DNA of 61,443 bases from a virus: positions 1-61,443 of IMG/VR virus record IMGVR_UViG_3300042905_004017, one strand, 5' to 3'. The notes under the pieces are model-generated. The model saw only the letters and a program-made list of their open reading frames with translations, had not been told where the DNA came from and did no database searches. Of this stretch, positions 16,230-24,740 are shown one piece after another. How positions within the stretch are numbered: position 1 is the stretch's first letter; each line of letters begins with the position of its first letter. Both the position numbers and the translations under genes were made by a program.

Positions 16230-17248
16230 TAGAGATTTCTGTAAATGTCAAGCAATAACGTTTTATTATACTGCTCGCTTTCGATATTTGTGAGTTGATT
16301 GGTAACAATGGTATCCACACTTTCAAACATGATGTTTCCGGTAATATCGTAATTGATGTCTTCGCTCACAACCTTTTGCGGAATGAGAGTAATTTCTCTT
16401 AAATTATATGTATTAACAAATGTTTCTTTGATAAAAGTTGCTTCTTCGTAACTGATATCTACGTCAAGATTAACACGCACATGCATGCCAGGATTGAGCA
16501 ATCTATCAGTGTTTTGTAACACATCACTGAGTTGGTACACACGGTATCTGGGTTGATCAGGCCAAGCATGATACTCTGGTTCCTGACCCCACTCTAGAAT
16601 CATCATACCACGCTCGTCGTCATGGTTGTCTGCGTAGTTGTGTGGAAAGCAATTACCAATGTATGTAATGTTCTTTTGTGTTTGTCGTTTGTGAAAATGT
16701 CCGGTGAATACATGTTCAACGCCATGGAAGTCTTCTCTTTTAACATCACCGTGATCGGGCATTTGAACCATGGCATTCATGTAAAACGTAGGCAGTTCAA
16801 AATGTCCAAACATGTATTTGGCCGTCAGCTTAGGGATTCGCTTATAATCGTCACCAACCAACCAAGGAGCAATAACCACGTCGCCACTGATATACCAATC
16901 ATTACAAATATGAATGTTAGGTAAGTTCCGTGCCCACGCCACACTTTGGACATCACGTTTGTCGCGATAATAAAGATCGTGATTGCCAGGAATAAAATAA
17001 ACAGCTTCAAAATTGTCATTCAAATGCTCCAGGGCCTTGAGGCTATAGTTTAGAGTGACAATGTTGATCGATGCTCGATTATTATGCCAGTCCCCAAGAA
17101 AGAACGCAGTTTCACATCCTTCTTCTTTGGCCTTTTGAGTAAACCATTTGATAAAGTTCAAGCAATCGTCGTTGTGTGTTTGACTGTTGCTTTTTAAACC
17201 AAAATGTATATCTGTGCAGACTGCTGCTCGTTTGAATAAGTTAGACAT
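16229..17248 (-). CDS. 47: Recombination endonuclease subunit gp47 (Mre11/SbcD-like)
   Basis: Manganese-dependent nuclease subunit partnering gp46. Metallophosphoesterase motifs are complete: D13-x-H15 (CTDIHFG), GDW at 52-54 with the following HNNR, GNHD at 88-91, H149 in MFGHFE and GHFH at 183-186. The 339-residue length equals that of T4 gp47. It is the first gene of the leftward operon; a sigma70-like -10 (TAAAAT within TAAAATACT, minus strand 17252-17260) ends just upstream of the ATG, so a transcript from it would have almost no leader. Confidence 0.97.
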   Translation of the reverse strand: MSNLFKRAAVCTDIHFGLKSNSQTHNDDCLNFIKWFTQKAKEEGCETAFFLGDWHNNRASINIVTLNYSLKALEHLNDNFEAVYFIPGNHDLYYRDKRDVQSVAWARNLPNIHICNDWYISGDVVIAPWLVGDDYKRIPKLTAKYMFGHFELPTFYMNAMVQMPDHGDVKREDFHGVEHVFTGHFHKRQTQKNITYIGNCFPHNYADNHDDERGMMILEWGQEPEYHAWPDQPRYRVYQLSDVLQNTDRLLNPGMHVRVNLDVDISYEEATFIKETFVNTYNLREITLIPQKVVSEDINYDITGNIMFESVDTIVTNQLTNIESEQYNKTLLLDIYRNL

Positions 17249-17251
17249 ACT

Positions 17252-17260
17252 AGTATTTTA
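17252..17260 (-). promoter_or_regulatory. TAAAATACT motif before gp47
   Basis: On the minus strand the sequence reads TTGATT, 18 bp, TAAAAT, then ACTAGT and the gp47 ATG. The hexamers fit a weak sigma70-type promoter, and the nonamer TAAAATACT recurs upstream of other transcription units (19469-19477 and 49336-49344). The short distance to the start codon is a weakness of this call. Confidence 0.35.
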
Positions 17261-17280
17261 ACAAATTATCATGTGACAAA

Positions 17281-18588
17281 TCAAGTTTTAATTTGTTCCA
17301 GCCATGGGAATGTTTGCCGCCAATTGGTCTTTCTTCTTTTATCTAATTCAGTTAGATAATTTTTTAGCCGTTGAATTTGGTCCAAATTTGATGAACATTT
17401 TTTACTTCTATTAGCGATCCCGGCCATCATTTGTTTTTGTCCTTGTTGAACATCAGTTTCATCTGGCATTAAGTTTAAGATTCTGTCAAAATCTTGTTGA
17501 AAAATTTCGCCACCAAACATGTAAATATCATCAATATGGTTATCGCCGGTGGTGTTACAATTATGCAATATTTTGTTTGATGTGGTTCTCCATCCATCTG
17601 ATACATCTTCTTGGTGTTGGTTCCACTGGTTAATCTTTTCAAGCAAATCTGGAAAAACTTTTATTGTTAAAGATGACATGGTACTGTTAATTGAGGGTAA
17701 AATCCACGGCGTGTTAAGAATATATTTAAAATTTTGTTCCCATAAACTCAAAGATAAACCGTAACGTGTATATTCTTGTTGCTCGCCCCACCCATCTAAG
17801 CTGGCTGTTAACTGTAATCGCCACATTTTTTTATGCTTTGCTAAAAGCTCAAATTTTCTTATGTATTGTTTAAATATTTTATGCGGTATATTTAGATTTG
17901 ATACAATTGATATTTGTAAATCTGGGTGACCGTGTTTGGCCCATATACTAATGGCTTTGTCTAATTCTCCCATTAAAAATGGTTCACCACCTAATACGTG
18001 GAAACGTGTAATTTTAGCCGCATTATCATGTGATTCTAAATATTTCCAAAAATCTGACACCATTTTTTCATAATTAGGATTGTTCTGTTTAAAAAATGGA
18101 CTAAATTGGTATATGTTACTTTCATTCATAAAAAAGTTGCCATGTTTTCTATTTTCATCTTCCCATCTGCTACTAAAATGGGGGCCACAATAAATACAGG
18201 CCATGTTACAAGTATTACGAAACCATACCTCCAATATGGTAGGAGTAACAGAAACTGCGCCATTATCAACATGTAGTTCTGCTGGTATCAGATTCGTGTC
18301 ATTGAGCTGTGCAAGTTGAAATTTCCTATCACTTTCCCCACCAGTTTCTTCAATATTTTTACAATATTCACAACCAGCACCGGGCCATTCGCCAGACAAC
18401 ATTTTATTTCTTGCTTGTATTTTTTCTGGTAAATTATGAAAGTTAGAAAAATTGTCTGGGTCTATTGAATACTTTTGTGTGCGATGACACGAGGCAGATG
18501 TTCCGCTTTGGAAAAATATTGTACTCCAAGACCATTTAAGCAGACATGCAGTTGATGATTTGATCGGAAATACTACTTTAGTCGTCAT
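17281..18588 (-). CDS. Twitch-type radical SAM protein (family A)
   Basis: Radical SAM enzyme with an N-terminal cysteine domain before the catalytic barrel, the arrangement known as N-terminal twitch radical SAM proteins. Counting from the ATG at 18588: C15 and C34 (SCHR), then C73 and C76 (CEYC) as probable auxiliary cluster ligands; catalytic C127-x3-C131-x2-C134 (CNMACIYC) followed by GPHFSSRW; LGGEPFLM; and EYTRYGLSL. The last residues carry LDKRRKTNWRQTFPWL, a tail shared with other family members here. I prefer the ATG at 18588 (435 residues) to one nine codons upstream because it follows GGTGA and overlaps gp55 by only 11 bp. Its coupling to gp55 suggests late expression or simple insertion behind gp55. 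Confidence 0.85.
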   Translation of the reverse strand: MTTKVVFPIKSSTACLLKWSWSTIFFQSGTSASCHRTQKYSIDPDNFSNFHNLPEKIQARNKMLSGEWPGAGCEYCKNIEETGGESDRKFQLAQLNDTNLIPAELHVDNGAVSVTPTILEVWFRNTCNMACIYCGPHFSSRWEDENRKHGNFFMNESNIYQFSPFFKQNNPNYEKMVSDFWKYLESHDNAAKITRFHVLGGEPFLMGELDKAISIWAKHGHPDLQISIVSNLNIPHKIFKQYIRKFELLAKHKKMWRLQLTASLDGWGEQQEYTRYGLSLSLWEQNFKYILNTPWILPSINSTMSSLTIKVFPDLLEKINQWNQHQEDVSDGWRTTSNKILHNCNTTGDNHIDDIYMFGGEIFQQDFDRILNLMPDETDVQQGQKQMMAGIANRSKKCSSNLDQIQRLKNYLTELDKRRKTNWRQTFPWLEQIKT

Positions 18589-19459
18589 TATAGTCACCAG
18601 AAAGAGAACCGCCACCCCACGAGCCCATGCCTTGTCTGGTATAACTAGGAGTCAGTCCATTCATCTCAAGGATATCGTCCCGGAGATTTTGATTACGCTT
18701 TTCAATATTGAGTACTCGAGTAAAGCTATTAGTGATAGCAGCAGTATAGTAAGCAAAAGGATTTTGACTCTTGCTTTCATCAAATTGTAGTCCTATCTGT
18801 GATAGTTGCAGCAGTGCTTGGCTGCGCATTTCGTCGTTGTAAGTATAACCACGCCAGTTTGATCTTGTAGCATAACGTTCGCACAGTTTCATAAACATGT
18901 GTGCCAGTGTTCTTGTCATAGTACCGTGATCTCTATTAAACTTGCCTTTGATCAAATCACCTTGCCAATGACTTTTGCCCACACAGTAGGGAACGCCGTC
19001 TTCGTCAATTTTATAGTGCTGGAACGGGGGAAAGTTGACCTTGACAAATTTGCTAGGCAACACTGCCGCAGCATCGTCGTATTCGGTTAATGGGTCTGTG
19101 TCATCGTCCTCTACCGGCGCTTTGACTTTTTTTGATTTGGCCGCGTCGGTGGGAATGTGTTCCCAGGTCATCACTCTAAACACTATGTCTGTGGTGGGAA
19201 TTTTGCTTGGTTTGACAGCAAAATCATCCAGCTTTAACTTGACTGTGCTGGTTGATTGCGCTAGATCATAAGCAGCACGAGTCAATCTTTCTGCTCGCAA
19301 CTTGCGTCCCTCGGCTGTGTTTTTCTTGTTGATTTTGTCTACAGATGGCAAAATGATATCATAATAGGCATCTTGTGCGGTTGCAAAGCTGCAATAGGTA
19401 ATCTTGCTTTTGTGTATTTCTTTTAAAATATCTCTGTTGTTTAGGTAATTGTGTTTCAT
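18578..19459 (-). CDS. 55: Late-transcription sigma factor gp55
   Basis: Sigma factor that directs host RNA polymerase to TATAAATA late promoters. The C-terminal half holds the sigma region 2-like part: KLCERYATRSNWRGYTYNDE (about 188-207), MRSQALLQLSQIGLQFD, then NPFAYYTAAITNSFTRVLNIEKR (about 233-255), which resembles T4 gp55 closely in layout. The N-terminal 170 residues, with an acidic insertion (VEDDDTDPLTEYDD) and a metal-site-like segment, make it longer (293 residues) than T4 gp55 (about 185). An AAGGAA site precedes the ATG. Exact TATAAATA boxes at 8292 and 8313 support the role. Confidence 0.88.
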   Translation of the reverse strand: MKHNYLNNRDILKEIHKSKITYCSFATAQDAYYDIILPSVDKINKKNTAEGRKLRAERLTRAAYDLAQSTSTVKLKLDDFAVKPSKIPTTDIVFRVMTWEHIPTDAAKSKKVKAPVEDDDTDPLTEYDDAAAVLPSKFVKVNFPPFQHYKIDEDGVPYCVGKSHWQGDLIKGKFNRDHGTMTRTLAHMFMKLCERYATRSNWRGYTYNDEMRSQALLQLSQIGLQFDESKSQNPFAYYTAAITNSFTRVLNIEKRNQNLRDDILEMNGLTPSYTRQGMGSWGGGSLSGDYNDD

Positions 19460-19491
19460 CCTGTTCCTTAAAATACTCAGTTAATTTAGCA

Positions 19492-19499
19492 AATAAATA
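19492..19499 (+). promoter_or_regulatory. Late-promoter-like box AATAAATA before the tube-cap gene
   Basis: AATAAATA matches TATAAATA at seven of eight positions and lies 24 bp before the ATG at 19523. The predicted start near 19505 would leave a short leader with an AGAAG site. It would drive the rightward baseplate operon. A TAAAATACT motif lies just upstream at 19469-19477. Confidence 0.5.
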
Positions 19500-19522
19500 A
19501 TAAAAAAGCAAGAAGAATTTAT

Positions 19523-20521
19523 ATGCCAAAAGTCACTCAAATCTTAACCAATCTTGGCGGCGCAGCTAGATCGCTCACCAACACAGTAGCTAGCCGAGTA
19601 GCGGGTGCGCCACAAAATTTTATTCCCAGTAATGGAAACTTCACGTCGCAAGCGGGTGGCTTTTTGCCAGCAAACATACGTAGATCATTGGCCGGTTTAC
19701 TGCCAGGTGGGCGTGCTGTACCCAAAGCATTTACCCAAGGTCCCGTGATACAATTTGGGCCTCCTGAGGACAGCGACAATGATTGGCGTGTACGTGTCAG
19801 CATCAACCCCAGCAGTAAAATTTTGTATTGGGATTCCAGTGCAACCGGACTTTTATCCCCTTTGAGAGCCACTGATGGATTCATATTTCCTTATGTACCT
19901 TCGGTAACTGTAACTCACAATGCAAGTTATAGCTCCGTTTCGCCCACACATTCCAATTATCAACAGTTCTTTTATGAATCTAGTTCTGTGTCTTCGATCA
20001 GTATTTCCGGCGATTTCACTGTGCAAAATGTTGACGAAGGTAGATATTTTTTAGCAGCACTATACTTTTTCAGAGCTTGTACAAAAATGTTTTATGGTGC
20101 AACTGGTGAATATCAAGGCAGTCCTCCGCCAATTGTGTACTTAAATGGATATGGGCAACACTATTTACCAAATGTGCCCTGCGTGGTTACCAATTTCAGT
20201 CATACTATGCCACAAGATGTTGATTATCTAGAAGTACGTACACCGCAATCAACCACAACCAAGACAACTAGCACCACGTTGACCGGAGCGTTTGGCTCTA
20301 TCACACTGCCGCAGGTGTCTGGCGCTAACATGACAGACAAAAGCATAAGCACACAAACTACCAACACTGCATTCAATCGTGTGCCCACAATCAGCACATT
20401 TAATCTCACATTACAACCTGTGATCAGTAGATCACAAGCCATTGACTTTGATTACAAAGAGTTCGGCCGCGGTGGTTTGATAGTTGGTAAAAACAATCCG
20501 TACCCAGGAGGTTATCTATAA
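19523..20521 (+). CDS. Baseplate tail-tube cap protein, gp48/gp54-like
   Basis: Protein that closes the hub and starts tube polymerisation in T4-like baseplates. In 332 residues: a basic N-terminal region, then DWRVRVSINPSSKILYW (about 88-104), FIFPYVPSVTVTHNASY, SISGDFTVQNVDEGRYFLAALYFFRACTKMFYG (about 160-195) and PPIVYLNGYG with VPCVVTNFSHTMPQDVDYL. The gp48/gp54 pair share this LysM-free beta-sandwich type; I cannot tell which of the two numbers fits best. First gene of the rightward baseplate operon, followed by gp53 with a 1-bp overlap. Confidence 0.75.
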   Translation: MPKVTQILTNLGGAARSLTNTVASRVAGAPQNFIPSNGNFTSQAGGFLPANIRRSLAGLLPGGRAVPKAFTQGPVIQFGPPEDSDNDWRVRVSINPSSKILYWDSSATGLLSPLRATDGFIFPYVPSVTVTHNASYSSVSPTHSNYQQFFYESSSVSSISISGDFTVQNVDEGRYFLAALYFFRACTKMFYGATGEYQGSPPPIVYLNGYGQHYLPNVPCVVTNFSHTMPQDVDYLEVRTPQSTTTKTTSTTLTGAFGSITLPQVSGANMTDKSISTQTTNTAFNRVPTISTFNLTLQPVISRSQAIDFDYKEFGRGGLIVGKNNPYPGGYL

Positions 20522-20826
20522 TGGCTGAAGTCAATTACTTGCCATCAAGTCCGTATTATCAAACAAACACATTTGGTAAATTTTTAGATGTTATGACCAA
20601 TCGTCCGGTGTCCAAACTGCCTGACGATGTGTTATACGAAATAGACAGTGTGTACCAATTTAGACCAGACCTGCTAGCCGCTGACCTTTACGGCACCAGC
20701 TCGTTATGGTGGGTGTTTGCACAACGCAATCCCAACACACTGGTTGATCCGTTGCGCGACTTTGTGGCAGGTGCTAGAATTTATATACCCAAGATAGAAA
20801 CACTCAAACAAGATCTAGGGGTATAA
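20521..20826 (+). CDS. 53: Baseplate wedge protein gp53
   Basis: Wedge protein that links neighbouring wedges during T4 baseplate closure. The 101-residue product has the hallmark segment YQFRPDLLAADLYGTSSLWWVFAQRNP (about 47-73) and ends with DPLRDFVAGARIYIP, a LysM-like closing segment. T4 gp53 is about twice as long, so this is the compact form often seen in marine relatives. It overlaps the preceding stop by 1 bp and sits 3 bp before the next gene. Confidence 0.88.
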   Translation: MAEVNYLPSSPYYQTNTFGKFLDVMTNRPVSKLPDDVLYEIDSVYQFRPDLLAADLYGTSSLWWVFAQRNPNTLVDPLRDFVAGARIYIPKIETLKQDLGV

Positions 20827-20829
20827 GCA

Positions 20830-23253
20830 ATGGCTTCAGAAGCTAATTTCAGTGGTGATGTTGCCAACACCAACAGAAACAATTCAGTGGTGGGTGCTGG
20901 ATCCTCAGGTAACACATCATCGTTCCAGGCCACTACCCCAGCAAAAACACCTTTTAACAAACTGCACGCCTATACCAGTTACACCTATAGAATAACTTTG
21001 TTTTTCTTGACCAGCAAAGATTATAATAATCTGTGTGATAATCCCAGTAAATTTACTCCCAAGTATGCATTAATCAGCAGCGCCGGTGGATATGCCAAGG
21101 CCACTGGAACCAGCGATACAGACACAATAAGACATCCTGATTTTCGCACAGATTTTTTTATTGACAATTTGTCAATAGAAACTGTTGTGGGACTGAATGC
21201 AAAAAACAAGGCATCCAATGCCATAGATATCAGTTTTACAATCACAGAACCTTATGGGCTCAGTTTGCTAGATCGACTGCTAAGTGTGTGCGAAACTTCT
21301 GAAGACAAAAACCCCAACTATGCCACACAACCTTATCTGTTGCAAATTGACCTGTTGGCCAGTCCCACTGACGACATGCTGAGTAGATACAACAGAACAG
21401 ACAATTTGATTGACAGAAAAAGAATTGCAATAAAATTTCTTGAAATGAAAATCAAGCCCAGTGCCAGTGGTAGTACCTACGCATGCAGTGCCATTCCGTT
21501 CAACCACAGCGCATTTGATCAAACCACAGCACCAACTCCTGTGCCCTTTGCAGTAGAGGCCAAAACTGTGGGAGATTTTTTTTCCAACAACGATGATCAA
21601 GCACAACTGTTTACTGGCCAGTTAAAGGCCAATGAAGAGCGATTGGAAGCAGAAATAGAAAAATGGATAAAAAGTAATAGCACCAGGAGAGACGACACCT
21701 ACTACGGATTTAGAACACCTACTGCGGCCGAAATAGCTGAACAAAAGCGAGCCATTGCAAAGTCCATAATTTTTAATACCGGAAGTTATACTGCTGCATA
21801 CAATAGATACATGGAAAATGTGGCAGGTGCCACAGCAAATGAAACAGGCAAAGATAAAAAAAGAATTACACAATTTCCTCCTACCAAAATCAGTTTTGTC
21901 ATGCCTAAAGAAATTGCAGAAAGCAGAATTGTTGATCCGCAAAGAGCTCAAAGTACCAATACCAAGTATAGCGATAGAACCAAAGGTACAAATCAAACTG
22001 CAGATCCAGAATACAAAAACGTGGAAGTTTTTAATATCAAGGCCGGCGAAAGCGTGATAGAAGTAATTGATCAGGTGTTAGGCAAAAGTGATTATGTAAA
22101 AAATCAAATCAATTCACAAAACAAACTGAGAGACGAAGAAGAAGCCAACAAAGAATACACCAGTGGCGGCGAAAGAACCGACAACAAAGCCAGTGCAAAA
22201 AATATCAAATGGTATAAATTGGTACCCACCGTCAAACTAGAAAATTTTGACATAATAAGAAACAACTGGAGCAAAACAGTTACATACAGTATTTTGCCAT
22301 ACAATGCAGCCAACAATTATCATCCCAACTTTCCCAAAACCACAGGCAAAGATGTGGAAAGTCAAGTGGTAAGAGAATACAACTATCTTTACACAGGAAA
22401 AAATCAAGACATAACACGATTAGATATTGATTTTGACACTGCCTATTACACGCAAATCAGTACCTATCGAGAACAGGTGGCCAGAGGCGGCACTAGCAAA
22501 TCCAGTGATCCCAATGACCCTACCAATCCAGAAAATTTGCAACAGCCTCAACTCAAAGCAACAGGAACAATTATTCCGCAGACAACTGAAGTTAACGGAT
22601 ACAATATCAATGCCAGTGGCATGAACACTGCCACCAATCCTGAAGAAAAAATTGTAAGCGATCTCAAAAACAGTATCTATACACGATCACGCGGTGATAA
22701 TCTCAATATAAAATTACAAATATTTGGTGATCCAGATTTTATCAAACAAGACGACATCTATTACAATCCCGCCAGTGCCGAATATGATCAAATTGTGGCC
22801 AATAGATCCAAAACTCCTATCGTAAAAGATGGACCAGTTGCTGGTCAGATTATATTTGACAGCGAAGAAGTCTATGTAAGAGTGAATTTTAAAAATTCTG
22901 TTGACATTGACGACAGCATTGGTATTCAAAACAAACAAGAGACCTTGACCAATGGAAGAAAAACTGATGGTTCATTCAGCGGCATTTACAAAGTGCTAAC
23001 CGTACAAAGCGAATTCAGTAGAGGACAGTTCTCTCAAACACTGGACCTGGTACGAATGCCCGATGAGCTGCCAAAAGCTACACCAGCCAAGAAGCAATCT
23101 GTAAATAATCAGAGTAGTGATTATTCTGGTAGACAGCAAACAAGCACGGCTGTAGAAACTGCACCTTCATCAAACGCTGGAACACTACGACAAAATATTA
23201 ATCAAGCTGGTTCGCAGGTTGGAACATTTGCAGGAACTGGTGGGGGAACATAA
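20830..23253 (+). CDS. Baseplate hub structural protein (gp27 position)
   Basis: A large structural protein of 807 residues just before gp5, where a gp27-type hub ring is expected. Visible parts: a Ser/Asn/Thr-rich start, TSYTYRITLFFLTSKDYNNL (about 50-70), FFIDNLSIETVVGL and ISFTITEPYGLSLLDRLL (about 130-147), a central polar region with insertions, then VYVRVNFKNSVDIDDSIG and FSGIYKVLTVQSEFSRGQFSQTLDLVR (about 720-747), which looks like the end of a hub beta-domain. The tail is low complexity (S/Q/G). Homology to gp27 is inferred from position and the closing segment only. It overlaps gp5 by one base. Confidence 0.6.
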   Translation: MASEANFSGDVANTNRNNSVVGAGSSGNTSSFQATTPAKTPFNKLHAYTSYTYRITLFFLTSKDYNNLCDNPSKFTPKYALISSAGGYAKATGTSDTDTIRHPDFRTDFFIDNLSIETVVGLNAKNKASNAIDISFTITEPYGLSLLDRLLSVCETSEDKNPNYATQPYLLQIDLLASPTDDMLSRYNRTDNLIDRKRIAIKFLEMKIKPSASGSTYACSAIPFNHSAFDQTTAPTPVPFAVEAKTVGDFFSNNDDQAQLFTGQLKANEERLEAEIEKWIKSNSTRRDDTYYGFRTPTAAEIAEQKRAIAKSIIFNTGSYTAAYNRYMENVAGATANETGKDKKRITQFPPTKISFVMPKEIAESRIVDPQRAQSTNTKYSDRTKGTNQTADPEYKNVEVFNIKAGESVIEVIDQVLGKSDYVKNQINSQNKLRDEEEANKEYTSGGERTDNKASAKNIKWYKLVPTVKLENFDIIRNNWSKTVTYSILPYNAANNYHPNFPKTTGKDVESQVVREYNYLYTGKNQDITRLDIDFDTAYYTQISTYREQVARGGTSKSSDPNDPTNPENLQQPQLKATGTIIPQTTEVNGYNINASGMNTATNPEEKIVSDLKNSIYTRSRGDNLNIKLQIFGDPDFIKQDDIYYNPASAEYDQIVANRSKTPIVKDGPVAGQIIFDSEEVYVRVNFKNSVDIDDSIGIQNKQETLTNGRKTDGSFSGIYKVLTVQSEFSRGQFSQTLDLVRMPDELPKATPAKKQSVNNQSSDYSGRQQTSTAVETAPSSNAGTLRQNINQAGSQVGTFAGTGGGT

Positions 23254-24740
23254 TGCCAACAAATAAACCACTTGGAATAAAAACTCCAGACTGGGCCGGC
23301 GGAGGCCTACAAAATGCCGCTTCTGGCAAGCTGGATCCTGGACCATTTTTAGCCATTATAAAGAACAATGCAGACCCTGCAAGATTGGGTCGCCTGGCTG
23401 TGTTTGTGCCCGATATCGGCGGCGACGAAGATGACTCCAGCAAGTGGTACATTGTGAGATATGCCAGTCCGTTCATGGGCAGTACACTAGGATTTCCTGG
23501 ATCGGCCGACAACGCCAATTTTGCTTTTGCTCAACAAACCTACGGCTTCTGGGCAGTGCCTCCGGATGTGGGCAACTTTGTGTTGATCACGTTTGTGATG
23601 GGCGATCCCTCACGAGGCTATTGGTTTGCCTGTGTACCCAACATGCAGACAGCACACATGGTACCTGGCCTGGCAAGACCGTTTGGAAATACCATAGCAG
23701 GAAAAATAAATGAGGACCCTGAGTTTGGCAAAGGCAGAGTTTCCAGTACCAGTTATTTGCCCACTGCTGAACTGGTGTCTGAAACCAGTAGTGTAGACAA
23801 CAATCCAGAATTTTACAACTTGCCCAAGGTGGTACACGTCTGGCAGGCCAACATTGTGATAGAACAGGGACTAGATAAAGATCCGGTTAGAGGCACCATT
23901 ACCAGCAGCAGTCAAAGAGAAACTCCCAGTCAAGTGATAGGATTAAGCAGTCCTGGTCGTACCAGTCCGGATACTACAGACTTCCCTAATCTTGAGGAAC
24001 TGCTTAAAAATCAAAATCTCAATATATCCACTGTACAAACTTTTCCCAACAGAAAAGGTGGACATTCCTTGGTCATGGACGACGGTGACATCTACGGTCA
24101 AAACAGACTGATGCGATTGAGAAGCAGTTCAGGGCATCAAATACTCATGCACGACACCGAAGACTTGATCTATATCAGCAACAGTCGAGGCACTGCCTGG
24201 GTAGAGTTGACACCTGACGGCAGTGTAAATGTGTTCAGTAATAGCAATGTCAGCATTAGAGCACAACAGGATTTGAATTTACACGCAGACAACAACATAA
24301 ACATTACCAGTGGCAACACCTTGAAAATTAGCTCGGCCAAATATTTTTTAAACGAAACACAACACTATCAACTGACTGCTACAAAAAATTATGCTCTCAA
24401 TGCAGGCAATGTGGGAATAAAGAGTGGAACTACACTGTTGATGCAAGCAGTGACCGGTGGTTGGAAAACCAGTGCAGATATAGTGTTAAAAGGTAGAAAA
24501 ATATTTTTAAACACCAGTACCCCCGCTTCACCGTTGACCAATAGGCCGTTGGAGTTTTATCAACAGGCCAATGTAGAATACGACAACAACACAAAACTCT
24601 GGAAAACATCCAGCACATTGTTCGAAAGCCTATCACCGTTTGCACCCACTCACGAACCATGGACCAGACAAACTGGCAAACTCAAAAAGAACACAGGCAA
24701 AATTGTTCCGCCTAAAGCACAAACACCAGGAAAAACATAA
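23253..24740 (+). CDS. 5: Baseplate spike protein gp5 without lysozyme domain
   Basis: Central spike of the baseplate. The N-terminal OB-fold is clear: DPGPFLAIIKNNADPARLGRLAVFVPDIGG (about 27-57), followed by YASPFMGSTLGF and QQTYGFWAVPPDVGNFVLITFVMGDPSRGYW (about 89-120). From about residue 265 the sequence becomes a triple-helical beta-prism: GGHSLVMDDG, MRLRSSSGHQILMHDTEDLIYI, then V/N-rich octad-like repeats (VNVFSNSNVSIRAQQDLNLH). T4 gp5 carries a lysozyme between these parts; I see no E-D-T lysozyme motif here, so the spike probably pierces without digesting cell wall. It overlaps both neighbours by one base. Confidence 0.85.
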   Translation: MPTNKPLGIKTPDWAGGGLQNAASGKLDPGPFLAIIKNNADPARLGRLAVFVPDIGGDEDDSSKWYIVRYASPFMGSTLGFPGSADNANFAFAQQTYGFWAVPPDVGNFVLITFVMGDPSRGYWFACVPNMQTAHMVPGLARPFGNTIAGKINEDPEFGKGRVSSTSYLPTAELVSETSSVDNNPEFYNLPKVVHVWQANIVIEQGLDKDPVRGTITSSSQRETPSQVIGLSSPGRTSPDTTDFPNLEELLKNQNLNISTVQTFPNRKGGHSLVMDDGDIYGQNRLMRLRSSSGHQILMHDTEDLIYISNSRGTAWVELTPDGSVNVFSNSNVSIRAQQDLNLHADNNINITSGNTLKISSAKYFLNETQHYQLTATKNYALNAGNVGIKSGTTLLMQAVTGGWKTSADIVLKGRKIFLNTSTPASPLTNRPLEFYQQANVEYDNNTKLWKTSSTLFESLSPFAPTHEPWTRQTGKLKKNTGKIVPPKAQTPGKT

